This document shows, piece by piece, positions 23,750 through 35,574 of a DNA stretch of 64,000 nt; position 1 is the stretch's first letter; each line of letters starts with the position of its first letter. The notes beneath the pieces are model-generated. The model was not told the origin of the DNA and searched no databases. It saw nothing but the letters and a program-made list of their open reading frames with translations. This stretch comes from Liolophura sinensis (Eukaryota > Mollusca > Polyplacophora > Chitonida > Chitonidae). Location: the NCBI RefSeq assembly GCF_032854445.1, contig NC_088300.1:55774984-55838983 (forward strand). Direction: 5' to 3'. The position numbers and the translations under genes are program-made.

Positions 23750-25579
23750 GGCCCTATTCCTGCATAAGCCAGGATTTTTCTGGTGGACTAAGCATCCTCG
23801 AGGACCTTTGTATTGTTTTAATGTGATTGTATGTTAAATGTGATGATAACACAGCATTTTTAGTATAATTCTAGACCAGTGACGTCTAATGTATTGCAAT
23901 TAACATCATCGCATTTCTTTTTTAACGTAATCCTGCCAAAGCTGCTACTATATATGTATTTACATCAATAGTTAGAATAAAACCCTGACTGAGATACCCT
24001 TTATTGACAAGAGGCCGTATTTCACCGGTTACTTGTGAAAATTTGCCAGCTGTCATACTGTAGCTGCTGTGTCTGGTTTTACTCTCTATGCTGTAGGTCT
24101 ACATAAAGTCTACACTGTATATACATAGAAAAAAAAATGATATTGGACAATTATCACAGAAAAATATGTAAAAATTTCTGTAACGTTTTGAAAGTTGAGA
24201 AGATGAAGTTCGGCATTGGGGATATGGCACTGACGGACAATTCACTCCCAGTATTGATGTTGTAAAAACCCTTATGAACTTGGCCAATCACTAGCCCTGA
24301 AAGCGTCACGTGACAATTGGCTATCAGGTCAAAAAAAAACTATTAGCCGTCGATTGTCAGTGAGGTTTCTTATTGTGGATAGACAGACATCGGTGCAATA
24401 AATTGGATTTTGCGATTAGTTCGTGAAACTGATGCATTTTTGAACCACACATTTATGAGCAGGGAACTGAGAACGGCAGTCTGTGTCACAATGCGTACAT
24501 GTTGGACAGGATACTGGAGTAACTTGTCAGAAAGAGCTGGCAAGAAAGCAGCATCGGGAGAGTCATTGCTTGTAGAAAAATATTGTGACTTTGCATTATT
24601 TTTCTTTAGCAAAGTCAGATTGATGACGAAAATATGTTCCAAAAATCAGAATGAAAGGGTCTGTGATCAATCAGAAGGTTCTGCTATGTTCGGTGAATTA
24701 CCTGAAGTGGGCACAGTCAGCTAGGCCAAATGCTTACACCCATGCAGGACGAAGACTAGCAGGACCGTTAAAACACGATGCTTGGGTCCATGAACATCAC
24801 ACTGACCGAGCGCCAAACTCGAAGAAACATCGGCCCTGTGAACATGAAACAGAGTCGATGCTCTTTGGTTGGGTGTTCGTTTGTATTTTCTCATTGTCAC
24901 ATTGTTTAATACTGATGGTACGGAAGAGCTCCAAGTTTTTTTTTGACGTCGCTGTAGATAGCTATAACATGACCGAATGGCGTCGCCAAATGAGTGGCTA
25001 GGTACAGACTGTTGTTTGCTATTTATTTTGTTGATAAGCGGTGTAGATTTTTTCAAATATCTTAGAACATATCTGGAATACTATTTTATTAATTACTTCA
25101 GCTTTAGTGGCTGACTTTATGTTCATTTTATGTTCAGAAGCTAGTGTGATCCATGATAGGATATACATCACTTGATGCAGATACTATCCTGGTCTGCCGA
25201 TAATCACTATTTTTCTCTCCAATGTGATTCGTGTATAATCTCAGCTATACGTATTGTTTTATATTCTAATACAAAATTCTACATCACAGATTCTGTCATG
25301 CGCCCAGCAGAGAGGGAAGAAGGTTAAGGTTGTGGGGTGTGGTCATTCGCCGTCTGATCTGGCCTGTACAACAGATTACATGATCTGTCTGAGACATTAC
25401 AACAGACTTCTAAAGGTGAGCCAGCGTTAGGTTATGTATATGGGATTAGGGTTAAGGTCGTAGTTAACATTTAGCCGTATGACGACGAGGAGTCATTAGG
25501 TGCATGTGTGTACAGAAATTATTTCTTCTCGTAGCCGATCGAATCCACATTATTTTTTGTGCGTGGTAAAGTTAAACGT

Positions 25580-25770
25580 AACGTATCAAATGCGGATTTT
25601 TTGTCCTGGTGACAGAATCCGTACCGCTAATCGTCATGTTTATACTGAAAGAAATATCCCGATTCGGGTTTGAACGCAGGCCTCCGCAAACGTGGCGGAT
25701 ACTCTTGCCTCTCAGCCACGGTAGTGCGGTCGACGCGTTTATAGACGAGAAAATGTCGAGGAATCTCGCC
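25580..25770 (-). repeat. Possible minus-strand tRNA-derived repeat
   Basis: The stretch 'gattcgggtttgaacgcagg' then 'cctctcagccacggtagtgc' reads on the minus strand as an A-box/B-box tRNA-like head. A family-C-like block, 'gacgacgaggagtcattaggtg', lies just upstream at 25478. It is in a GULO intron. The duplicate is at about 32836-33026. Confidence 0.5.
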
Positions 25771-26289
25771 ATATAAAATATAACACCTTGTGCACGACAA
25801 CCGGCTGTACGTATAGAGTATTCTTATAAAAATTTGTTATTGACACAGTACTAGTATATACGAGTTTCACTGAACATTGCAAATACAGAACAATTTGAGA
25901 TATATTTGATTTAATTTGATTGGTATTTTAGGCCATACTCAGTTTTGAGACATAATCAAATACTGGACAATAACACTTGTGCTCTGTTATGTCAAGATCA
26001 TCATGGCCGTTGTAACAGTATAACTTGTTGAATACAGCTGTTGTTTTGTTTAAGTTATGCAAATCTGCATGACATCTGATTGGGTTTTCTGTTTCCCACA
26101 ATTCTCACCGCAGGTGGACAAGGAGCGGTCTCAGGTGAAGGTAGAAGGAGGGATGCTTGTCAGAGATCTCAACGATTCCGTCCTCAATCCTAACGGCCTA
26201 GCACTGAGCGTGTAAGTATCGCCATGGTCTGGTATTGTGCTGTAAAATGACCTCACAGAACTCTACCTGGTCTCATACACTATTAATTT

Positions 26290-26475
26290 GTATTCTGCTA
26301 TTGCAACAGATTATTCTATTAAATAATATACACATATTCTATCAATTCAACATGTTCTATGAGACTAAAAGGAAATTATGTTAAATATGACACAGTATTA
26401 TGTTATAATAACAGAATACATTCAAGCATCACTCAGACAACAGACTTTCTGTTCAGATTAACAGATTAATAGTGT
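26290..26475. mobile_element. MITE related to 7147-7376, in a GULO intron
   Basis: The right end 'agaatacattcaagcatcac' then 'tcagacaacagactttctgtt' matches the right end of the foldback element at 7330-7370. The left half is more diverged. The duplicate copy is at about 33546-33731. Confidence 0.65.
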
Positions 26476-26984
26476 ATAGTGTATTAAGAGATTAATTTCT
26501 TGAGTGTATCCGATTAGGATCACAGCAGTAGGGTATGGACTTTAGAACCCTACTGTCTACAAACGAATGGAGACAACAAAATTGTGTGACAAGATAATGT
26601 TGGCAGTTAGGGGATTTTGCTAACGTTTTACTCATGGTTGTATTACTTCTGTCAGCATTACCATTTAATTATGCAGACGAGGATTTATTAATTGATGTGT
26701 TCACTATGTAATTAGATTAGGATTTAATCTACAATTGGGATTACTGAGACAACTAGAGCTCCTGTAGTTCGCTGTATACCAGAGAAATGCCCCATTAACT
26801 TCAGAGTAATTATTTTAGGTGGAGAGCTAAAAACCTTATTTATACAGTAGAACAAGACCGCCTGAGGGTCATCAAGTTAGCGTATGTGTATTGTAGGTCA
26901 AGTCTGTGAACTGAAAGCCTAACTCATGATATAATGTGAACAATTGGATCTTTTTAAACCGAGATATCTACTTGTATCTATGTT

Positions 26985-27660
26985 TAGTTATTGATTGATT
27001 TGATTGATTGATTTTATTAGCCTTGCAATAAAAAACGTATACATTGGATTTTAAGACATCAACAAAATACAGACACAACGTGATAACAATAAAGTCTGGA
27101 AAGATACATGGTGGGAATAAAGCTCAGGTTGAGCTTGTTCTATTCCACGTGTAAGTAATAACAGAATTGCAGGGGTGAGACTGACATTTTAGTTTGTGTC
27201 TAAATATTTTTTTTCTAAATATATATGTATTTATTTTACTTCAACTATGCCTTAACTGTGTAATGTTAGAATGAAGATTGCAGCTTAGAAAGTAGAAAAT
27301 TTTTAATAAAGATTGAAAGTGCGATTTAGATGAAACTGATCTTAGTGTTAATGGAAGGTTATTCCATTCCCTAGAACCAGAAGTTCTGAAGAAATAATAT
27401 GATAGATTTGTATTATACAGTGGTTTGTGGAAGGCTAGATCGGTATCTCACGTGTGATATGGATTTTAAATTTCTTGTTTGATTAAATAGGGCTTTAAAC
27501 TTACAGGAATAATGTCTATGGAATGAAAGTAAATACGAGTTTGTAATAGAGTAGAAAATAGAGATAGTTCGGCAAGGGGTAAGATTTTCAGTTGGCACAA
27601 AAGCGGTTGGGTACGGCAAAGAAGGCCTGATAAAGTAATTGTTGTAATTGCCCTTGAAAT
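26985..27660 (-). mobile_element. 3' end of a non-LTR retrotransposon (LINE)
   Basis: On the minus strand the frame near 27420-27270 reads [18 protein letters not shown] then [17 protein letters not shown]. This is the WN.LP...F...L pattern typical of the extreme C-terminus of jockey/CR1-type reverse transcriptase ORFs. The element ends at about 26985-27015 in a (tca a)n-type simple tail, as LINE 3' ends often do. Frameshifts are present upstream. It lies in the GULO intron between exons 3 and 4. The duplicate is at about 34241-34916. Confidence 0.65.
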
Positions 27661-28318
27661 GTGGCTTAGGCCATGATTCAGTATTTCTTTGTGTTGCAGA
27701 TTAGGTTCCATCTCTGATATTTCCATAGCTGGCACGATCTCTACAGGCACTCATGGCACGGGGGAACGATACGGGACGTTATCCTCATATGTAAGAAAAT
27801 GTAGCTAACACATACCCACAAAGGATATCCTATATCGTTTGCCTTCGCACTTAATGGAATGCCTTACATTAAACCCCGCGCGGGACAAAATGCTACCGGA
27901 CCTAACGGGGAAAATCAAAATTTAAGCATTCTTAACTGCAAATTTTGATACATCAATAAGTTTCCAGAAACTTGTAAATACCAGATCAGAACCAAGGAAA
28001 CTAGCGTGCCGAAACGCCGATACATGTGCGTAGTAAAGATCGTCGTGTGCAGATTGGGTTCCGAAATCGGCAGAACTACATACTGACGTCAGTGATAGTT
28101 CACATCATGTGAAGTTTGTGTACATGGGAATCCAATGTACATAGCCTACAATAATACATTGTCACCACTTCATGTCAGTTCCGTAGACGACTATGCTGGA
28201 CAGAGTATATTTGCTGATAATACCTTAAACGTTTGACTATACAACATCATATTTATGTTTTCATGATCAGATTGTTGAGCTAGAGCTGTTGACGGCGTCG
28301 GGTGAGATACTGGAGATA

Positions 28319-29919
28319 TCATCATTGACACGTCGATTTGTGGCAAGGGTATAAAGCCATACCACCGAAACAATCACAATACCGAGTGACGTTACGAACA
28401 AACACAATGTATCCGGTTTCATGTTTACACGTTTTATATGGTTTCTATTTACGCGTTATCTGCCTTGTGTCTACGCATTCGATTTCGGAACAGTCAGACG
28501 AAGACGTTCCAGCCTGTGTTACACGTGACAAACTAGGTGAACATTTCTACCACTATGAGGAGTTCGGAATACAGCCACCATGTGGTCAGGCCCTGACAAA
28601 GGTCGGAGGGTTTATAAACTGACGGTTTCAGCTTTTTCTGCGTATTCACTCCGTGGGCAGTCGAACTCAAACATGGCACTGGATCCAAGGGTACGTATAT
28701 CAACAGTTGTTTGATTCGATCAAGCTGAACGGGGAAACGTACATGTTATATATAATAGACACAGATTGTAATGTTTACGCCCTCACTAGCCAAGGCCTAC
28801 ATGCAGCTATGTCTGCATGCAAGGGCTGCATACGAAGTGCACATAAACACGCGTATATATAAGTATACAAGACTCGTTCACACGGGCAGTTCGTTGCTGC
28901 AATTCAGTTCATCCAAAAAGCCGGCTACTTAGAGTGGTCGAGCGGGTAGGCAGACTATATAGTATGTATGTAGGCCTAAGCAGGCATGCTTATATCTAGA
29001 CGAGTTATTACCCACATGCTCCAGTGGGTCCAGTGTGAACACTCCAGGTATAGCCGGTGATTAGCATTTCTCCCTACACCGTTTTGCCTCTCGCTATATA
29101 TAGTACCGTATTTCACCAGCAGGTCTTTTGACAAGACCTGATAATATCATATAAGTGCATCACTTTATGCACACCATTTGAGCCTAAAAACACTTATGTG
29201 CATCTTACGTTTTACAGTGTAATATTATCCTTGTCGACATATTGATTAAAGCGTCACTCTCGAAACAGTCTGTCTGCCCTTGACCATATGTGTGGTCTGC
29301 GCTAAGCCAGATCCCGGTGCTTCTGCTGCTGGGTGTAGTCTGGGGGTTTGTTCCGTATACCCTCGGAATTAAGGGCAACGATTTGCTCCACACTTAAACC
29401 GGAAACATTCTTAATTACGGCATTAAACCATAAGCAAATGAATAAATAAGTAAATAATAGCAAAAATCCAGGGAGGTAACAAAGCAGATCTGTTTATATA
29501 TGTAATCATCTGTGTTAGAACATTTGTCATGGCCGTGCCATGGGCGGTGGCTTACTCTAGGCCCTTATTTAACCTCCCCTCATCACCCTCTACCCATAAA
29601 CCGTACAACCGCCATGTATTTGTGAAAAATTCTAGAGCACAACATTAAATACTAATCTGCTATATAATAAGTCATTTCCTTCCTTGGCTTTGTATTATGT
29701 TAGTATCATGTTCAGGATGTTTTATAATTTTATTTCTCGATCTTGCAGGCTTTGGGAGGCAAGTCGGGGCATAACTTTGCCAACTGGGCGAAGACGTACA
29801 CGTGTCAGCCAGAGGCTTATTTTGAGCCCAAGACTACAGATGAAATGAGAGAAGTAAGTATAGATAAGCTCAAATAACAGTGCGTCATACAAATGAGATT
29901 ATTATATAACCTTGGACTG

Positions 29920-29992
<73 letters not shown>

Positions 29993-32900
29993 TGCACAGG
30001 CATATTTATGGGGCTTTGGTCACGTCTTGAAGCGAGAAAGAAGATTAGGATTTCATGGAACGCTTGAAAAGAAATGCGCAGAGGGAATGGAATGCCCATT
30101 GCATGGCGCAATTTGCCAATTATCAATTTGCAAAAATAGGAAGAAGAAGACCCCCATGGGCTGGTACTCAACAAATAATCGTTAAAGCTGACGTCTGCAT
30201 ATTATGTAATCAGACCACGTGCCTCCCGAACGAGGTTGTCACGTTACTTTCGAGCCCAAGTTACACAGTGATATACATGTACTTTAGAATCACAACAGAC
30301 CCAGATACTGGACAAGGAAGGATAGCCCTTTATCAGTCTGAACACAGACTGCACATCGGCTTACTACAATTTAAAACCTTTTCACGTAAGATTTCAAGTG
30401 TTATCACCTGACAAGTCGCTAGTTATATCTGCGTCGCAGACTTTGTCAGGGCAGATCATACAATGATACATACCATTTGGCAAGAGCTTTATAGTGATGG
30501 AACAAGGCTTCAGCTAAGCCTAGCCAGCATTAATGCTCCATCCATTGTAAGCCTACAGACAGATTTTTTTTATAACACCTTATGGTGTACACAATTATAA
30601 CTGTACAAAATGAAATCTCTGGGGTTCAGTTAACAAAGGTGTAAGCGAATTTAGTTAACTTGATTAACGATGAACACAAAGGGAAAATTATACCTATGCT
30701 CACCGAAATTAATTAATGTTTTTCAGAGTGTAATTATGATTCAAACGCAGTTTTTATGAAAGCATTTTGAAAGCTCTATATCTTTCAGACATATTTAACC
30801 ATCATGCTACATCCGATTCAAAGTAACGACGAAGTTGATAAGCGTGCAGTATAGGTTTTAGAGGGGTTAGACGAGGTATTGTTCGAACATTTGGTTGAGC
30901 GGAAGTAGGTGGTGCTTCATGCTTGTTACTGTTGCGCATGTCTGGTCGATAGCAAAACGATTACAATGTAATTAAAGACGATTTCTCGTCTTTAATTACA
31001 TTGTAGGCCCTATTCCTGCATAAGCCAGGATTTTTCTGGTGGACTAAGCATCCTCGAGGACCTTTGTATTGTTTTAATGTGATTGTATGTTAAATGTGAT
31101 GATAACACAGCATTTTTAGTATAATTCTAGACCAGTGACGTCTAATGTATTGCAATTAACATCATCGCATTTCTTTTTTAACGTAATCCTGCCAAAGCTG
31201 CTACTATATATGTATTTACATCAATAGTTAGAATAAAACCCTGACTGAGATACCCTTTATTGACAAGAGGCCGTATTTCACCGGTTACTTGTGAAAATTT
31301 GCCAGCTGTCATACTGTAGCTGCTGTGTCTGGTTTTACTCTCTATGCTGTAGGTCTACATAAAGTCTACACTGTATATACATAGAAAAAAAAATGATATT
31401 GGACAATTATCACAGAAAAATATGTAAAAATTTCTGTAACGTTTTGAAAGTTGAGAAGATGAAGTTCGGCATTGGGGATATGGCACTGACGGACAATTCA
31501 CTCCCAGTATTGATGTTGTAAAAACCCTTATGAACTTGGCCAATCACTAGCCCTGAAAGCGTCACGTGACAATTGGCTATCAGGTCAAAAAAAAACTATT
31601 AGCCGTCGATTGTCAGTGAGGTTTCTTATTGTGGATAGACAGACATCGGTGCAATAAATTGGATTTTGCGATTAGTTCGTGAAACTGATGCATTTTTGAA
31701 CCACACATTTATGAGCAGGGAACTGAGAACGGCAGTCTGTGTCACAATGCGTACATGTTGGACAGGATACTGGAGTAACTTGTCAGAAAGAGCTGGCAAG
31801 AAAGCAGCATCGGGAGAGTCATTGCTTGTAGAAAAATATTGTGACTTTGCATTATTTTTCTTTAGCAAAGTCAGATTGATGACGAAAATATGTTCCAAAA
31901 ATCAGAATGAAAGGGTCTGTGATCAATCAGAAGGTTCTGCTATGTTCGGTGAATTACCTGAAGTGGGCACAGTCAGCTAGGCCAAATGCTTACACCCATG
32001 CAGGACGAAGACTAGCAGGACCGTTAAAACACGATGCTTGGGTCCATGAACATCACACTGACCGAGCGCCAAACTCGAAGAAACATCGGCCCTGTGAACA
32101 TGAAACAGAGTCGATGCTCTTTGGTTGGGTGTTCGTTTGTATTTTCTCATTGTCACATTGTTTAATACTGATGGTACGGAAGAGCTCCAAGTTTTTTTTT
32201 GACGTCGCTGTAGATAGCTATAACATGACCGAATGGCGTCGCCAAATGAGTGGCTAGGTACAGACTGTTGTTTGCTATTTATTTTGTTGATAAGCGGTGT
32301 AGATTTTTTCAAATATCTTAGAACATATCTGGAATACTATTTTATTAATTACTTCAGCTTTAGTGGCTGACTTTATGTTCATTTTATGTTCAGAAGCTAG
32401 TGTGATCCATGATAGGATATACATCACTTGATGCAGATACTATCCTGGTCTGCCGATAATCACTATTTTTCTCTCCAATGTGATTCGTGTATAATCTCAG
32501 CTATACGTATTGTTTTATATTCTAATACAAAATTCTACATCACAGATTCTGTCATGCGCCCAGCAGAGAGGGAAGAAGGTTAAGGTTGTGGGGTGTGGTC
32601 ATTCGCCGTCTGATCTGGCCTGTACAACAGATTACATGATCTGTCTGAGACATTACAACAGACTTCTAAAGGTGAGCCAGCGTTAGGTTATGTATATGGG
32701 ATTAGGGTTAAGGTCGTAGTTAACATTTAGCCGTATGACGACGAGGAGTCATTAGGTGCATGTGTGTACAGAAATTATTTCTTCTCGTAGCCGATCGAAT
32801 CCACATTATTTTTTGTGCGTGGTAAAGTTAAACGTAACGTATCAAATGCGGATTTTTTGTCCTGGTGACAGAATCCGTACCGCTAATCGTCATGTTTATA

Positions 32901-35574
32901 CTGAAAGAAATATCCCGATTCGGGTTTGAACGCAGGCCTCCGCAAACGTGGCGGATACTCTTGCCTCTCAGCCACGGTAGTGCGGTCGACGCGTTTATAG
33001 ACGAGAAAATGTCGAGGAATCTCGCCATATAAAATATAACACCTTGTGCACGACAACCGGCTGTACGTATAGAGTATTCTTATAAAAATTTGTTATTGAC
33101 ACAGTACTAGTATATACGAGTTTCACTGAACATTGCAAATACAGAACAATTTGAGATATATTTGATTTAATTTGATTGGTATTTTAGGCCATACTCAGTT
33201 TTGAGACATAATCAAATACTGGACAATAACACTTGTGCTCTGTTATGTCAAGATCATCATGGCCGTTGTAACAGTATAACTTGTTGAATACAGCTGTTGT
33301 TTTGTTTAAGTTATGCAAATCTGCATGACATCTGATTGGGTTTTCTGTTTCCCACAATTCTCACCGCAGGTGGACAAGGAGCGGTCTCAGGTGAAGGTAG
33401 AAGGAGGGATGCTTGTCAGAGATCTCAACGATTCCGTCCTCAATCCTAACGGCCTAGCACTGAGCGTGTAAGTATCGCCATGGTCTGGTATTGTGCTGTA
33501 AAATGACCTCACAGAACTCTACCTGGTCTCATACACTATTAATTTGTATTCTGCTATTGCAACAGATTATTCTATTAAATAATATACACATATTCTATCA
33601 ATTCAACATGTTCTATGAGACTAAAAGGAAATTATGTTAAATATGACACAGTATTATGTTATAATAACAGAATACATTCAAGCATCACTCAGACAACAGA
33701 CTTTCTGTTCAGATTAACAGATTAATAGTGTATAGTGTATTAAGAGATTAATTTCTTGAGTGTATCCGATTAGGATCACAGCAGTAGGGTATGGACTTTA
33801 GAACCCTACTGTCTACAAACGAATGGAGACAACAAAATTGTGTGACAAGATAATGTTGGCAGTTAGGGGATTTTGCTAACGTTTTACTCATGGTTGTATT
33901 ACTTCTGTCAGCATTACCATTTAATTATGCAGACGAGGATTTATTAATTGATGTGTTCACTATGTAATTAGATTAGGATTTAATCTACAATTGGGATTAC
34001 TGAGACAACTAGAGCTCCTGTAGTTCGCTGTATACCAGAGAAATGCCCCATTAACTTCAGAGTAATTATTTTAGGTGGAGAGCTAAAAACCTTATTTATA
34101 CAGTAGAACAAGACCGCCTGAGGGTCATCAAGTTAGCGTATGTGTATTGTAGGTCAAGTCTGTGAACTGAAAGCCTAACTCATGATATAATGTGAACAAT
34201 TGGATCTTTTTAAACCGAGATATCTACTTGTATCTATGTTTAGTTATTGATTGATTTGATTGATTGATTTTATTAGCCTTGCAATAAAAAACGTATACAT
34301 TGGATTTTAAGACATCAACAAAATACAGACACAACGTGATAACAATAAAGTCTGGAAAGATACATGGTGGGAATAAAGCTCAGGTTGAGCTTGTTCTATT
34401 CCACGTGTAAGTAATAACAGAATTGCAGGGGTGAGACTGACATTTTAGTTTGTGTCTAAATATTTTTTTTCTAAATATATATGTATTTATTTTACTTCAA
34501 CTATGCCTTAACTGTGTAATGTTAGAATGAAGATTGCAGCTTAGAAAGTAGAAAATTTTTAATAAAGATTGAAAGTGCGATTTAGATGAAACTGATCTTA
34601 GTGTTAATGGAAGGTTATTCCATTCCCTAGAACCAGAAGTTCTGAAGAAATAATATGATAGATTTGTATTATACAGTGGTTTGTGGAAGGCTAGATCGGT
34701 ATCTCACGTGTGATATGGATTTTAAATTTCTTGTTTGATTAAATAGGGCTTTAAACTTACAGGAATAATGTCTATGGAATGAAAGTAAATACGAGTTTGT
34801 AATAGAGTAGAAAATAGAGATAGTTCGGCAAGGGGTAAGATTTTCAGTTGGCACAAAAGCGGTTGGGTACGGCAAAGAAGGCCTGATAAAGTAATTGTTG
34901 TAATTGCCCTTGAAATGTGGCTTAGGCCATGATTCAGTATTTCTTTGTGTTGCAGATTAGGTTCCATCTCTGATATTTCCATAGCTGGCACGATCTCTAC
35001 AGGCACTCATGGCACGGGGGAACGATACGGGACGTTATCCTCATATGTAAGAAAATGTAGCTAACACATACCCACAAAGGATATCCTATATCGTTTGCCT
35101 TCGCACTTAATGGAATGCCTTACATTAAACCCCGCGCGGGACAAAATGCTACCGGACCTAACGGGGAAAATCAAAATTTAAGCATTCTTAACTGCAAATT
35201 TTGATACATCAATAAGTTTCCAGAAACTTGTAAATACCAGATCAGAACCAAGGAAACTAGCGTGCCGAAACGCCGATACATGTGCGTAGTAAAGATCGTC
35301 GTGTGCAGATTGGGTTCCGAAATCGGCAGAACTACATACTGACGTCAGTGATAGTTCACATCATGTGAAGTTTGTGTACATGGGAATCCAATGTACATAG
35401 CCTACAATAATACATTGTCACCACTTCATGTCAGTTCCGTAGACGACTATGCTGGACAGAGTATATTTGCTGATAATACCTTAAACGTTTGACTATACAA
35501 CATCATATTTATGTTTTCATGATCAGATTGTTGAGCTAGAGCTGTTGACGGCGTCGGGTGAGATACTGGAGATA
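28319..35574 (+). repeat. 7.26-kb direct tandem duplication, copy 2
   Basis: Begins at tcatcattgacacgtcg, fused directly to the broken fifth GULO exon of copy 1. It runs 7256 bp to actggagata (35574), after which the fifth exon continues normally (agtgcagacaag). No microhomology is seen at the junction: the bases flanking the outer ends (tatatg on the left, agtgca on the right) do not match across it. Confidence 0.97.

Larger units (their letters stand above)
21061..28318 (+). repeat. 7.26-kb direct tandem duplication, copy 1
   Basis: Starts at tcatcattgacacgtcg (21061) and ends at ...actggagata (28318), where the sequence returns directly to the start motif. It is 7258 bp long. Every block I compared with copy 2 (28319-35574) matches, including the open frames on both strands. 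The one difference seen is the (TA)n run, 71 bp here and 69 bp in copy 2. It contains the first four recognised GULO coding exons plus 48 bp of the fifth, a LINE fragment, a MITE and a perfect hairpin. Confidence 0.97.
22491..28318 (+). pseudogene. GULO: GULO head fragment (duplicated first four coding exons, fifth truncated)
   Basis: Exons 22491-22595, 25290-25415, 26114-26211 and 27700-27790, with consistent phases and GT/AG borders, plus 28271-28318 of the fifth exon. They encode the FAD-binding half of L-gulonolactone oxidase: [19 protein letters not shown], then [19 protein letters not shown] with the His that binds FAD covalently in this family, then [19 protein letters not shown]. The fifth exon breaks after 16 codons (...SGEILEI) at the duplication junction. 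It reads on as SSLTRRFVARV and then a stop, with no good donor. No catalytic domain follows before copy 2 begins, so this copy alone cannot give an active enzyme. Its exons could be spliced in frame into copy 2, because exon 4 ends and exon 1 begins in phase 0. Confidence 0.88.

Noticed and set aside
24410-25056. Overlapping open frames on both strands between GULO exons 1 and 2, one with a Cys-x4-Cys start resembling a THAP finger (near 24856)
   Set aside because: Only a few residues fit and no further THAP landmarks follow. The frames overlap on opposite strands and lie in an intron.
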